A stretch of 64,000 nt of DNA. Source: Flagellimonas lutaonensis (GTDB lineage Bacteria; Bacteroidota; Bacteroidia; Flavobacteriales; Flavobacteriaceae). The translations under genes were made by a program, and so were the position numbers. Positions 9,443-17,128 of this stretch are shown in pieces. The stretch is from contig NZ_CP011071.1 of the NCBI RefSeq assembly GCF_000963865.1, forward strand, positions 1,368,501-1,432,500. Direction: 5' to 3'. Under the pieces are notes generated by a model, which saw only the letters and a list, made by a program, of their open reading frames with translations, ran no database searches and was not told the DNA's origin. Position 1 is the first letter of the stretch; each line of letters starts with the position of its first letter.

Positions 9443-10540
9443 CTACACCTTAATAAAAATCCCCTTTTTGTACATCACATAGGCCAAGAGACAGTAGAAA
9501 GCCACAACGGTAAGGCCGTATAGTAGTGAAGACAGTTGTAGCGGCATAAATTCGTGAACATAAATCGTATCGAACAACCACCCATGCAATGAGGTATCGG
9601 CGCTTACTTTTATCGAATAAAAAAGTTTGGTGATAAAGCTTGATAAAAAGTACACAACAATAGCGTTTGCCCCCGCATAACGAAAGATGCTGCCAAACTG
9701 CAGGCCTTTGACATCGGTCAGGTAGTAAATAAGTGCCAAGAACATATTGGCCCAGCCAGCGGTGACCAATACAAAACTGCTTGTCCAGAGGGCTTTGTTG
9801 ATCGGAAAGACCAAATCCCATAGATGGCCGATCAAGAGCATTGAACCACCGAGACCGACCATTATCCTGACTTTTTGGGATTGTTTCGAGGTCAAGATCA
9901 ATCCCGTAAAGATGCCCAAGAGTGCACTGCAGATAGCGGGCAGGGTACTCAAAAGACCCTCTGGGTCGTAGTCGGGCTGCCACATATGGGTGCCCAAAAC
10001 GTTCAAATCAACATAATTGGCCAGATTGTTCGGTGCCCGATCAAGGGTGGAAGGCACCCCTTCTACGGGCACCAAGGTCATCAATAGCCAATAGCCCACC
10101 AAAATGGAAATACAGATGCCCAAAAGTGTTTTCCAATTAAAATTCAAAAAGAGTACCGCGGCAAAAAAGAAGACTACCCCGATACGCTGCAGAACGCCGG
10201 GAAACCGTATTTCAGAAAACTCCTTGATAAAGGGGAAACTGATTGTAAAAGCCCCCAAAAAGAGCCCCAGCCCGATCAGCTTCAAGGTTCTGACCGTAAT
10301 TTTTTTATAGGTGGCCGCATTGGGGGTTTTGTTCTTGTAGGCAAACACAATAGAGGTTCCCACGATGAACAGGAAGAACGGAAACACCAGGTCAGTGGGT
10401 GTGTAGCCATGCCAGTCGGCATGTAAAAGAGGTGGGTACACGGCTGACCACGTGCCCGGGGTGTTGACCAATATCATCAACACAATGGTTAGCCCCCTAA
10501 AAATATCGACTGAAATTATCCGGTTTTGAAGTTTTGCCAT
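9443..10540 (-). CDS. HGSNAT/NagX-like membrane acyltransferase (DUF5009-type)
   Basis: This polytopic inner-membrane protein resembles heparan-alpha-glucosaminide N-acetyltransferase (YeiB/NagX-like), which in animals moves acetyl groups across a membrane onto amino sugars; the bacterial substrate is unproven. The frame is open to 10726, but the upstream part lies wholly inside the symporter gene. The ATG at 10538-10540 gives MAKLQNRIISVDIFRGLTI, the family start, and 365 residues, the usual length. Its ATG overlaps the symporter stop by one base (TAATG), indicating translational coupling. The VDIFRG...MILVNTPGTW and GYTPTDLVFPFFLFIVG motifs are diagnostic, and about ten hydrophobic segments follow. 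Coupling to a solute symporter suggests a sugar or amino-sugar uptake and modification pair. Confidence 0.85.
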   Translation of the reverse strand: MAKLQNRIISVDIFRGLTIVLMILVNTPGTWSAVYPPLLHADWHGYTPTDLVFPFFLFIVGTSIVFAYKNKTPNAATYKKITVRTLKLIGLGLFLGAFTISFPFIKEFSEIRFPGVLQRIGVVFFFAAVLFLNFNWKTLLGICISILVGYWLLMTLVPVEGVPSTLDRAPNNLANYVDLNVLGTHMWQPDYDPEGLLSTLPAICSALLGIFTGLILTSKQSQKVRIMVGLGGSMLLIGHLWDLVFPINKALWTSSFVLVTAGWANMFLALIYYLTDVKGLQFGSIFRYAGANAIVVYFLSSFITKLFYSIKVSADTSLHGWLFDTIYVHEFMPLQLSSLLYGLTVVAFYCLLAYVMYKKGIFIKV

Positions 10541-12351
10541 TACAGTATCGTATCTTTCATTTTGTTCCATGCGCGTACAAGCAAGATGCCCGATAGCAGG
10601 GCAACACCTGTCAGTATCAAGGCGGCCGTGGTGCGGCCGTATATCCAATACCCCGTGGCAAACATGGTGGAATATACCAGGGCCACGCCCAACAACATCG
10701 CCACAATGCCCTTGGGCACGCTCCATTGCTCGTTGCCTATCACTACCTCATCATTTTCTTCACGGGCCTCTTCAACAACTTTTGACCAGCCCGGCCCACC
10801 TGGCTGTATTTTTTTGTAGAAGTTTCTGAGCACTTCTTTCGACTCGGGTTGTGTCAAGAAAGTGGCCGAAAGCCAGATTACCGAGGTAATCAACATGATA
10901 AAGGGCAGTTCGCCCCATTCCGGCAACAATCCAGTGGCAGGGTCGAACAACATGGCACGCAACGATGTGGTCTCCAATAAAATGGCAAGGATCCCTGAAG
11001 AAAACATCGCGGTAATCTCACTCCACGAATTGATGCGCCACCAAAACCATCTAAGGATAAAGATCAATCCCGTACCGGCCCCGAACGAGAGCAACAGATT
11101 GAAAATGCCCATGGCGTTCTGCATGGCCAAAGCCAAAAAGGCACTGAGCACCATCAAAACAACGGTAGAGAGCCGGCCAACCCGTACCATTTGTTTTTCA
11201 GTGGCATTCGGATTTATCTGCTGTTTATAAAAGTCAAAAACCATGTACGAAGACCCCCAGTTCAATTGGGTCGATATCGTACTCATATAGGCTGCGATCA
11301 ACGAAGCCAAGACCACCCCCAACAATCCGCTCGGCAATTTGGTCAACATGGCCGAATAGGCCAGATCGTGCCCTAATTTATCAGCTGGAACATTGGGGAA
11401 CGCCTCTGAAATACTTGCAATATCGGGGTACACCACCAACGATGCCAAGGCCACCAAAATCCATGGCCATGGGCGAAGGGCGTAGTGCATTATATTGAAG
11501 AAAAAGGTGGCCCCAATAGCATGGTTCTCGTTTTTGGCCGCCAACATCCGCTGTGCTATATAGCCGCCACCGCCCGGCTCACCGCCCGGGTACCAAGAAC
11601 TCCACCATTGAACTGCCAATGGAATTACTAAAATGGTTATTACAGCCTTTGTATCACTCAAATCTGGTAGAATATTGAGCTTATCCTTAACATTTTCGTT
11701 ATCGATAATGGCCTGAATGCCCCCTACCTCTGGGATGTTGACCAAATAATAAGCGGCCCCAACGGCACCGGCCATGGCCACAAAAAACAACAGAAAATCA
11801 GTGTAGACTACCCCTTTGAACCCCCCTAGGGCACTAAAAGTTACGGTGATAAGACCGGCACTGACCACTGTTTCCCAAGGTTCAAGCCCCAACATAATGC
11901 CGCCGATCTTGATGGCTGCCAACGTTACGGCAGACATGGTAATGACGTTGAAAAAGATACCCAAGTAGATGGCCCTGAACTTTCTCAAAAACCTGGCTGG
12001 GGCGCCTCCATATCGCAATTCATAAAACTCGAGGTCTGTCTTTACGTTCGATTTTCTCCAGAGTTTGGCATATACAAAAACTGTCAGCATGCCCGTGAGC
12101 AAGAAACACCACCAGCCCCAGTTGCCCGAAACCCCATTGGTTCTGACCAGGTCTGTTACCAAATTCGGCGTGTCGGTGGAAAATGTGGTGGCCACCATTG
12201 ACAGGCCCAAAAGCCACCAAGGCATGGTGCGGCCGGAAAGAAAATACTCTGAGGAGTTTTTGCCGGCCTTTTTGGAGACATACAAGCCTATTGCCAAAAC
12301 AATGGTAAAAAATAAAATGATGAAGCTGTAATCTAAAGTGCTCAGTTCCAT
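10540..12351 (-). CDS. Sodium:solute symporter family transporter
   Basis: This is an SSS-family (SGLT/PutP fold) secondary transporter that imports a solute with Na+. The open frame reaches 12432, but the ATG at 12349-12351 gives MELSTLDYSFIILFFTIV, leading straight into the first membrane helix, and 603 residues. Family hallmarks include SEYFLSGRTMPWWLLGLSM, the GYIAQRMLAAKNE segment and about thirteen hydrophobic spans. The substrate cannot be read from sequence; the family includes sugar, sialic acid and amino-acid carriers. The translational coupling (TAATG) to the HGSNAT-like acyltransferase suggests a sugar derivative. It is divergent from the TauE-type exporter across an 84-base spacer that contains a clear -7 box only for the plus-strand gene. 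Confidence 0.92.
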   Translation of the reverse strand: MELSTLDYSFIILFFTIVLAIGLYVSKKAGKNSSEYFLSGRTMPWWLLGLSMVATTFSTDTPNLVTDLVRTNGVSGNWGWWCFLLTGMLTVFVYAKLWRKSNVKTDLEFYELRYGGAPARFLRKFRAIYLGIFFNVITMSAVTLAAIKIGGIMLGLEPWETVVSAGLITVTFSALGGFKGVVYTDFLLFFVAMAGAVGAAYYLVNIPEVGGIQAIIDNENVKDKLNILPDLSDTKAVITILVIPLAVQWWSSWYPGGEPGGGGYIAQRMLAAKNENHAIGATFFFNIMHYALRPWPWILVALASLVVYPDIASISEAFPNVPADKLGHDLAYSAMLTKLPSGLLGVVLASLIAAYMSTISTQLNWGSSYMVFDFYKQQINPNATEKQMVRVGRLSTVVLMVLSAFLALAMQNAMGIFNLLLSFGAGTGLIFILRWFWWRINSWSEITAMFSSGILAILLETTSLRAMLFDPATGLLPEWGELPFIMLITSVIWLSATFLTQPESKEVLRNFYKKIQPGGPGWSKVVEEAREENDEVVIGNEQWSVPKGIVAMLLGVALVYSTMFATGYWIYGRTTAALILTGVALLSGILLVRAWNKMKDTIL

Positions 12352-12393
12352 GGTTTGGTGGTTGTTAAGGGATAAATATACTATTTTAACAAG

Positions 12394-12401
12394 TACTTTT
12401 G
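12394..12401 (+). promoter_or_regulatory. Bacteroidota -7 box for the TauE/SafE gene
   Basis: TACTTTTG matches the Bacteroidota housekeeping -7 consensus TAnnTTTG and lies 34 bases before the ATG at 12436. A well-placed TTG -33 element is not obvious, so the call rests on the -7 match and its position. Confidence 0.45.
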
Positions 12402-12435
12402 CCGCAATTATTAGCTGGATAACACTGTTCAACCC

Positions 12436-13176
12436 ATGAACGAGGTCTCTTTATTGGATTGGTTTCTGGCCTTCACTGCCATCTTCTTGCTCGGCATTTC
12501 AAAATCGGGGCTCAAGGGACTCTCTATCTTCAATGTAACCTTGCTGGCACTGGCCTTTGGGGCTCGTGAATCAACCGGAATTTTGATACCATTGCTCTTG
12601 GTCGGCGACGTATTTGCCGTGCTCTACTATAACCGCCATACCCAGTGGCGCTATATTCTGCGGTTTTTGCCATGGATGATCTCCGGGATACTCATCGGTG
12701 TATTTCTTGGAAAAAATCTGCCGGAGACACAATTTAAGATTGGAATGGTCATTGTGATCTTCATCAGCTTAGGGGTTTTGACCTATTGGGATCGGCGCAA
12801 ATCAAAAAAAGTGCCCACCCATTGGACATTTGCCGGGGGGGTCGGTATTTTGGCGGGTATCTGCACCATGATTGGAAACTTGGCCGGTGCCTTTACGAAT
12901 ATTTTCTTTTTGGCCATGCGCTTGCCCAAAAACGAGTTTGTGGGCACGGCCGCTTGGCTCTTTTTGATTACCAACCTGTTCAAATTGCCTTTTCATATTT
13001 GGGTCTGGAAAACCATAACCCCAGAAACCGTGGGCATCAACCTAAAACTTTTGCCCGCCATTTTGGTCGGATTGGCCATTGGCGTTAGAATTGTAAGACG
13101 CATCAACGAGAAGCAGTACCGACGCTTTATTCTGATCGTTACGGCCATTGGGGCGGTGGTGATTTTGTTGCGTTAA
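12436..13176 (+). CDS. TauE/SafE family sulfite or organic-anion exporter
   Basis: This 246-residue inner-membrane protein has about eight hydrophobic spans and belongs to the TauE/SafE (COG0730) family, whose members export sulfite, sulfoacetate and related anions. The internal repeat typical of the family is visible: FLLGISKSGLKGLSIFNVTLLALAFG near the N-terminus, and a second half with GILAGICTMIGNLAGAF. The ATG at 12436 puts the protein start directly before the first helix. It is divergent from the sodium symporter and appears to be monocistronic. No sulfur-metabolism gene is nearby, so the exported substrate is unknown. Confidence 0.88.
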   Translation: MNEVSLLDWFLAFTAIFLLGISKSGLKGLSIFNVTLLALAFGARESTGILIPLLLVGDVFAVLYYNRHTQWRYILRFLPWMISGILIGVFLGKNLPETQFKIGMVIVIFISLGVLTYWDRRKSKKVPTHWTFAGGVGILAGICTMIGNLAGAFTNIFFLAMRLPKNEFVGTAAWLFLITNLFKLPFHIWVWKTITPETVGINLKLLPAILVGLAIGVRIVRRINEKQYRRFILIVTAIGAVVILLR

Positions 13177-13222
13177 ATACACTGCCACTTGTGGCAACTC
13201 CAATGAATAATTTGGCTCGGGT

Positions 13223-13257
13223 AAAAAAATGGGGCACTCGAAGAACTCGAATGCCCC
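13223..13257 (-). terminator. Intrinsic terminator on the minus strand
   Basis: The arms 13231-13241 and 13247-13257 form a 10-bp stem with one internal mismatch (GGGGCA/TGCCCC plus TCGA/TCGA). On the minus strand this is followed by seven T residues (A run at 13223-13229). It would stop leftward transcripts, such as those from the tiny reading frames at 13270-13548. It could also stop antisense transcription into the TauE gene. Confidence 0.6.
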
Positions 13258-13269
13258 GAAGGGGTGACA

Positions 13270-13347
13270 CTAAAAAACAAAAAACTCAAAATGTATCCAA
13301 AAAGTTGCTATACTCAGCATTGCCACCCCTATAACAATAAGCAACAT
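13270..13347 (-). CDS. Candidate 25-residue hydrophobic peptide
   Basis: This short ATG frame begins MLLIVIGVAMLSIATFWIHF and ends in FVF, so it is almost entirely a single membrane span. Its start overlaps the end of the next upstream micro-frame (13329-13409) by 19 bases in another frame. The intrinsic terminator at 13223-13257 follows 13 bases after its stop. I do not recognise it, and a chance AT-rich frame is quite possible. Confidence 0.2.
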   Translation of the reverse strand: MLLIVIGVAMLSIATFWIHFEFFVF

Positions 13348-13409
13348 ATGTTCAATAAGGCTGCAAGAACAAAAAACAGCAGCAACGTTCTTTCAAAAGT
13401 TGTTCTCAT
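13329..13409 (-). CDS. Candidate 26-residue hydrophobic peptide
   Basis: This ATG frame begins MRTTFERTLLLFFVLAALL and ends NICCLLL: a short polar N-terminus followed by one hydrophobic helix with two adjacent cysteines. It overlaps the end of the 51-residue candidate gene (13393-13548) by 17 bases in another frame, and overlaps the following micro-frame by 19 bases. The shape is like that of small membrane peptides, including type I toxins, but no antitoxin RNA can be recognised by eye. Its coding status is uncertain. Confidence 0.25.
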   Translation of the reverse strand: MRTTFERTLLLFFVLAALLNICCLLL

Positions 13410-13548
13410 CGACAGCATCTTGATTTAAACTGGGCACGAACACCATGTCATTTTTAAAACTGTTCTTCGATTTGGGTTTTTCTTTCCAATCAAAGGGCAG
13501 GTCTTCTGTAAAAACCGCCCCCACAAAACATGCTTCGTTATCGACCAT
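13393..13548 (-). CDS. Hypothetical small protein, 51 residues
   Basis: The ATG at 13546-13548 gives a 51-residue soluble, charged protein starting MVDNEACFVGAVFTEDLPFDW with a Lys-rich middle (KEKPKSKNSFKND) and an acidic end (DAVDENNF). The frame is open up to a TTG at 13605, but the ATG is preceded by a purine-rich stretch. I do not recognise the family. Its main support is position: it heads a run of three overlapping small frames that ends at a minus-strand intrinsic terminator. A chance frame cannot be excluded. Confidence 0.3.
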   Translation of the reverse strand: MVDNEACFVGAVFTEDLPFDWKEKPKSKNSFKNDMVFVPSLNQDAVDENNF

Positions 13549-13617
13549 ATAAATTTTTCTCTTCACTTTTGGTTTCTGCCCCCAACGGACTTGTGTTCTA
13601 GTCAAACCTTTTTAAGA

Positions 13618-13642
13618 CAAAGCCCTGGCAAGCAGGGCTTTG
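13618..13642. repeat. Perfect 10-bp inverted repeat (hairpin) in a gene-poor stretch
   Basis: The arms CAAAGCCCTG (13618-13627) and CAGGGCTTTG (13633-13642) are perfectly complementary around a 5-base loop. Neither side has a convincing T tract, so it is a weak terminator candidate at best. Directly to its right, read on the minus strand, lies TTGGTTAGAGCA, which resembles a tRNA D-arm. Confidence 0.6.
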
Positions 13643-13758
13643 CTCTAACCAACTCAATACCCGTTCCCCCGAACGAAACCCTTAAGCAAAGCCTAACGGT
13701 ATTGTGGTTGATTAGGATAAAGCCATGGTTAGTGTTTGCATAGCGCTATCCTACTGAT

Positions 13759-14004
13759 TTATCTTATGAGCAGCCATAGTAGATTGGTAAGCCCGTAGGC
13801 CATTCTATTATGGTTGTCAGATTCTTTTTTCCCCTTACGCATGGTTACAAGCTTTTGAAGCCTGCGCAACATCTCTTTCAGCCGGTGTCGCAACGAGGCC
13901 AGCTTTTCTCGAGAAACCATATCGGGCACGATGATCATTATCGCTATAAAAAATGCGATAATGCTAACAACAAAGAGTATCTTTTCCACTACTTCAATAA
14001 TCAT
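13759..14004 (-). CDS. Hypothetical small membrane protein, 81 residues
   Basis: The ATG at 14002-14004 opens an 81-residue protein with one strong N-terminal membrane span (about residues 6-28, ILFVVSIIAFFIAIMIIVP), followed by a basic amphipathic stretch (REKLASLRHRLKEMLRRLQK) and a second mildly hydrophobic C-terminal end. I do not recognise the family. It stands between the tiny frames on its left and the hybrid kinase gene (stop at 14250) on its right, all on the minus strand, separated by 245 bases with no gene. It could be the last gene of the GTPase/kinase transcript or independent. Confidence 0.4.
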   Translation of the reverse strand: MIIEVVEKILFVVSIIAFFIAIMIIVPDMVSREKLASLRHRLKEMLRRLQKLVTMRKGKKESDNHNRMAYGLTNLLWLLIR

Positions 14005-14249
14005 GGCCCCGATGGTTTTTTTGGTTGCTCAACTTGTTATTTTTCAATAACAGAATAAAACTAAGAAGTGGGTTCGACCTTTCGTCACGACAAAAGGCAC
14101 CTAAATAAAAAATCGATTAAGTGTCGTGTTTTTCCGATGAAACACTTCATAAGTAAGAATATTCTGACTTTATAGGATTTTTATTCGATTTTGGCACAGG
14201 AAACGTTTGTGGAAATCATCAACGGAAGCTACTTGCCTTAACAATCTTT

Positions 14250-15782
14250 TTACCGTAGGTGCCTATCGATTGCATCCAAAAGGGTGGTGATCTCAAAAGG
14301 TTTAATGAGAATGTCGTTCATGCCGGCTGCCCTGCATTTCTCAACATTGTTGTCAAACAGGTGGGCAGTGATTCCAATAATGGGTATTTTGTTTACCTTT
14401 TTAAAGGGCAGTTCCCTAATTAAACGGGTTATGTGATCGCCCGAAATATTGGGCAAAATGGCATCTAAGACCACTACGTCATATTCATTGTTGATGACCA
14501 TTTCTAAAACCTCGGCACCATCTTCGGCCAAATCAATGTAGAACCTTTGCGTATCGATCAACGATTTGAACAGCGCCATTTGTACCACCTCATCGTCTTC
14601 GACAAGCAACAATTTATATTTGCCCTTCTTTTTTGCATATTTTTTCGTCGTTGCTCCTTTTTTCAGCTTTTTTTGGGCTTTCTCTTCTTGTACGGCTCGC
14701 AAGGGATACTTCAATGAAATGTCAAAATAAAAAGTGGAACCTTTGCCCTCGGACGATTGCACTTTGATCTCACTCCCCATGAGTTCAAGAAGACCCCTTA
14801 CGATTGTGAGACCGAGGCCACGGCCTTGGATTTTGGTCGAATTTTCAACCCTTGAAAAACTATCAAAAATAAGTGTGAGGTTCTCTTGGGCTATTCCAGG
14901 GCCTGTATCTGAAACCTCAAAGCGCAGGTTTACTTTGTTGGCCCACTTTTGGTTCAAAGAGACTTTAAGTTGAACCTTCCCCTGTGCTGTGACCTTGATG
15001 GCATTGTCCAAAAGATTGGTAAGCACTTGGTACAGCCTCAGTCGGTCACCTTCAACGTACGACGGCATGCGGCCATCAAGTTCCATGGTAAATGAGATGC
15101 CCTTAAGCTTGGCCTTGGCCTCATAGGTAAAGCGTAAAAGGTCAAACAACCGCGCCAGGCCAAAGAGCTTGTTTTGAAGGTCTAGCTTGCCCGCTGACAT
15201 CATGCTAAGACTCAGCACATCTTCGAGCATCAGTCTAAGATTGTTGTTTGACTCTTTCAGAAAATCGAGAATTTGCTTTTGCTCTGGGTTTAGGGGCGTG
15301 TTGGCCAAAACATTGTTCATGGCCAAGATACTGGTCAGCGGATTTCGAAGCTCATGGCTGAAATTTTGTATGAAGCGATCCTTAAACTTTTCGCGCTCTT
15401 CAAGTTCTTTGTTCTTGATGGCGACAAGCTCTGAACGAATAATGGACTCGTTTCGGGCCTGGGCGACCATTTGATACTCATTGTAGTGTTCTGTCAGGTC
15501 GAAAATCACGATCAGTATCCCAGTTTCTTCTTTGACCATTTTGATGTCAACGATATACTCCCGTTCGCCAATGGCTAAATGCACACAGTTGAACAAAAAT
15601 TCATTTTCCGTGGCTCTAGCCACCGAAGAAATACATTCAAAAAAAAGATGTGCCTCAGTAATGTGGGCGCCTTTCTCAATGGTAAAAATGGCATAGTCGC
15701 TCTCTTGCACAACTCCCTCGGAATCGGTGAAGATGAACTGGATATTCTTGCCTATGTACCGTTGCTTATACTGTTCAAGCAT
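14250..15782 (-). CDS. Cytoplasmic hybrid sensor histidine kinase / response regulator
   Basis: This 510-residue hybrid kinase has no membrane span, so it should sense a cytoplasmic cue. An N-terminal PAS-like region (about 1-105) leads through a coiled helix to a HisKA domain with phospho-accepting H143 in FSHELRNPLT. The HATPase_c domain follows (NLLDNA, DTGPGI and GRGLGL boxes, about 250-365), then a Lys-rich linker and a C-terminal receiver (about 385-510) with phospho-acceptor D440 in VLDAILP and conserved Lys in ILIKPFE. There is no output domain, so phosphate must pass to a partner or the receiver must act by binding. Its ATG lies inside the end of the small-GTPase gene (8-base overlap), so it is the last gene of a translationally coupled four-gene operon. 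The GTPase is therefore a likely input. Confidence 0.92.
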   Translation of the reverse strand: MLEQYKQRYIGKNIQFIFTDSEGVVQESDYAIFTIEKGAHITEAHLFFECISSVARATENEFLFNCVHLAIGEREYIVDIKMVKEETGILIVIFDLTEHYNEYQMVAQARNESIIRSELVAIKNKELEEREKFKDRFIQNFSHELRNPLTSILAMNNVLANTPLNPEQKQILDFLKESNNNLRLMLEDVLSLSMMSAGKLDLQNKLFGLARLFDLLRFTYEAKAKLKGISFTMELDGRMPSYVEGDRLRLYQVLTNLLDNAIKVTAQGKVQLKVSLNQKWANKVNLRFEVSDTGPGIAQENLTLIFDSFSRVENSTKIQGRGLGLTIVRGLLELMGSEIKVQSSEGKGSTFYFDISLKYPLRAVQEEKAQKKLKKGATTKKYAKKKGKYKLLLVEDDEVVQMALFKSLIDTQRFYIDLAEDGAEVLEMVINNEYDVVVLDAILPNISGDHITRLIRELPFKKVNKIPIIGITAHLFDNNVEKCRAAGMNDILIKPFEITTLLDAIDRHLR

Positions 15783-16272
15783 CGTTGTTCAATAGCATTG
15801 CCATTTCATGAAAAACTTCTTCTACGGAACCACCGGTCTTGGCGCTGGTCAAAAAATCACAGGAGATATGGTTCTCGTCCAAAAGGGTTTTTAAATCGCC
15901 TTGGTCCACCAAGTCGAGTTTGTTTCCCACGACCAAAATAGGCGTATCAGGAATTTTTTCCGACACCAAAGCCAAGTCTTCATTGATATTCTGAAAAGTC
16001 GAGGGCCTTGTTACATCGAAAACAAAGAGTGCTCCATGGGTGCCCAAGAGGTACGGGGCCCTGATAAATCTAACATCATCGGTACCCTCAAGGTCCCACA
16101 AAATCATGGAGATGGATTGATCCCCTTCTAGTTGCACCACTTTTTTGGAGATATGCACCCCAATGGTAACTTTATATTTATCTGAAAAACTGTTCTCGAC
16201 GAACCTTCTGATCAATGAGGTCTTGCCCACCCCAAAATGGCCCAAGACCACTACTTTTTTAGATTTTTGCAT
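15775..16272 (-). CDS. Ras/Rab-like small GTPase
   Basis: This 165-residue protein is a stand-alone Ras-superfamily GTPase. Nucleotide-binding motifs are in order: P-loop GHFGVGKT (residues 11-18), switch I Thr36 in KVTIG, DxxG as D60-L-E-G63, NKLD (117-120) and SAK (143-145). The residue after DxxG, normally the catalytic Gln of Ras, is Thr64, so intrinsic hydrolysis may be slow and depend on a partner. There is no lipidation-type C-terminus. It overlaps the upstream roadblock-like gene by 14 bases and the downstream hybrid kinase by 8, so the three are probably translated in concert. The best-studied bacterial relative is the polarity switch MglA with its roadblock partner MglB; a similar switch-and-regulator arrangement is inferred here. 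Confidence 0.93.
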   Translation of the reverse strand: MQKSKKVVVLGHFGVGKTSLIRRFVENSFSDKYKVTIGVHISKKVVQLEGDQSISMILWDLEGTDDVRFIRAPYLLGTHGALFVFDVTRPSTFQNINEDLALVSEKIPDTPILVVGNKLDLVDQGDLKTLLDENHISCDFLTSAKTGGSVEEVFHEMAMLLNNDA

Positions 16273-17110
16273 TTCCGAAGCTTGATGCCAATTCTTTTTC
16301 TATGGCCCTTCTACCCGATTTTCTAGACCCTTTGGCAACACTGGGAAAATCGACCACCAAGTCTACGTTCATGGCCATATACCTATTATAAAAGTCAAAT
16401 ATGATATCTTGAAGTTTGTTCTTTGATTTTAGCCCAAACGGCCCTGAGATGACCACGGCAATATAGTGGGTCACAAAACTTTGCAGGTGTATCTGGTATA
16501 GCTCGTATTCAATAAGTTCAAGGCTCTGGTCTTTTTGATTGAAGGCATCTTCAACAAAGGTTTTAATGGCCGTGAGCATGCCCGAGATCATTTCTTCATC
16601 GATACTCTTGGTCTTCGAATAGCTTGCCTTTAGTATTCCTGAATCTTTCTCTATCAAAAGTACCTGCTCTATTTTGGCCGTGGCCAGCTGTTGCAGAAGA
16701 AGCTCTTTCTGCTTTTTACCACTAAATAGGGCTTTAATCCTTATTTTCAAGCGCGTGAGAAAATTGAACTGATTGTCGATCTTTTCTGAAAGCACCTTGA
16801 TTTCTTGCGCGATGTATTTTTTGATCATTTTTCCCAGAATGGGGAAAAGTGCATCAACAACCTCGTCTCTTTGGGTTCGTATTTGCTCCCGCAGGGTTTC
16901 CGTAATTGTAGGCCCCAAGGTTGTGGGAATGTTCTTTGTGAACTCGCTTAACTGGTTTTCAATAATGGGGTCGACCTTTGATGATAGGCGTTCTTTTTCG
17001 TTGACGGTTTTTTCGAGCAGTTCAATTCGTTGAGAAATCTTCTCAATGTACTGCCGGTCGTCAGTAAAAAGAATGTCTTTTAAGACCTCGAGCCTATCTT
17101 TCTCGTTCAT
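16259..17110 (-). CDS. Roadblock-like GTPase-partner protein (OmpA-N-like region, no OmpA domain)
   Basis: The ATG at 17108-17110 (a TTG directly precedes it) gives MNEKDRLEVLKDILF and 283 residues. The N-terminal third is coiled coil. The middle (about 88-140) has an amphipathic segment with FPILGKMIKKYIAQEIKVLS, and residues ~145-245 look like a roadblock/longin-type alpha-beta fold: VLLIEKDSGILKASY, then MISGMLTAIKTFVEDAF. From memory, the same arrangement occurs in other bacteria at the N-terminus of proteins annotated as OmpA family, fused to a peptidoglycan-binding OmpA domain. That domain is missing here, and a small GTPase gene follows with 14 bases of overlap. Roadblock proteins such as MglB act as GTPase-activating partners, so that role is inferred. 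It is predicted to be cytoplasmic or peripherally membrane-bound. Confidence 0.7.
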   Translation of the reverse strand: MNEKDRLEVLKDILFTDDRQYIEKISQRIELLEKTVNEKERLSSKVDPIIENQLSEFTKNIPTTLGPTITETLREQIRTQRDEVVDALFPILGKMIKKYIAQEIKVLSEKIDNQFNFLTRLKIRIKALFSGKKQKELLLQQLATAKIEQVLLIEKDSGILKASYSKTKSIDEEMISGMLTAIKTFVEDAFNQKDQSLELIEYELYQIHLQSFVTHYIAVVISGPFGLKSKNKLQDIIFDFYNRYMAMNVDLVVDFPSVAKGSRKSGRRAIEKELASSFGNAKI

Positions 17111-17128
17111 CAAGGTAGTATTGACAAA

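Noticed and set aside
10541-10726. N-terminal 62-residue extension of the HGSNAT-like acyltransferase
   Set aside because: It lies wholly inside the symporter gene in another frame, has no membrane-protein character, and the ATG at 10538-10540 gives the conserved family start and a TAATG junction.
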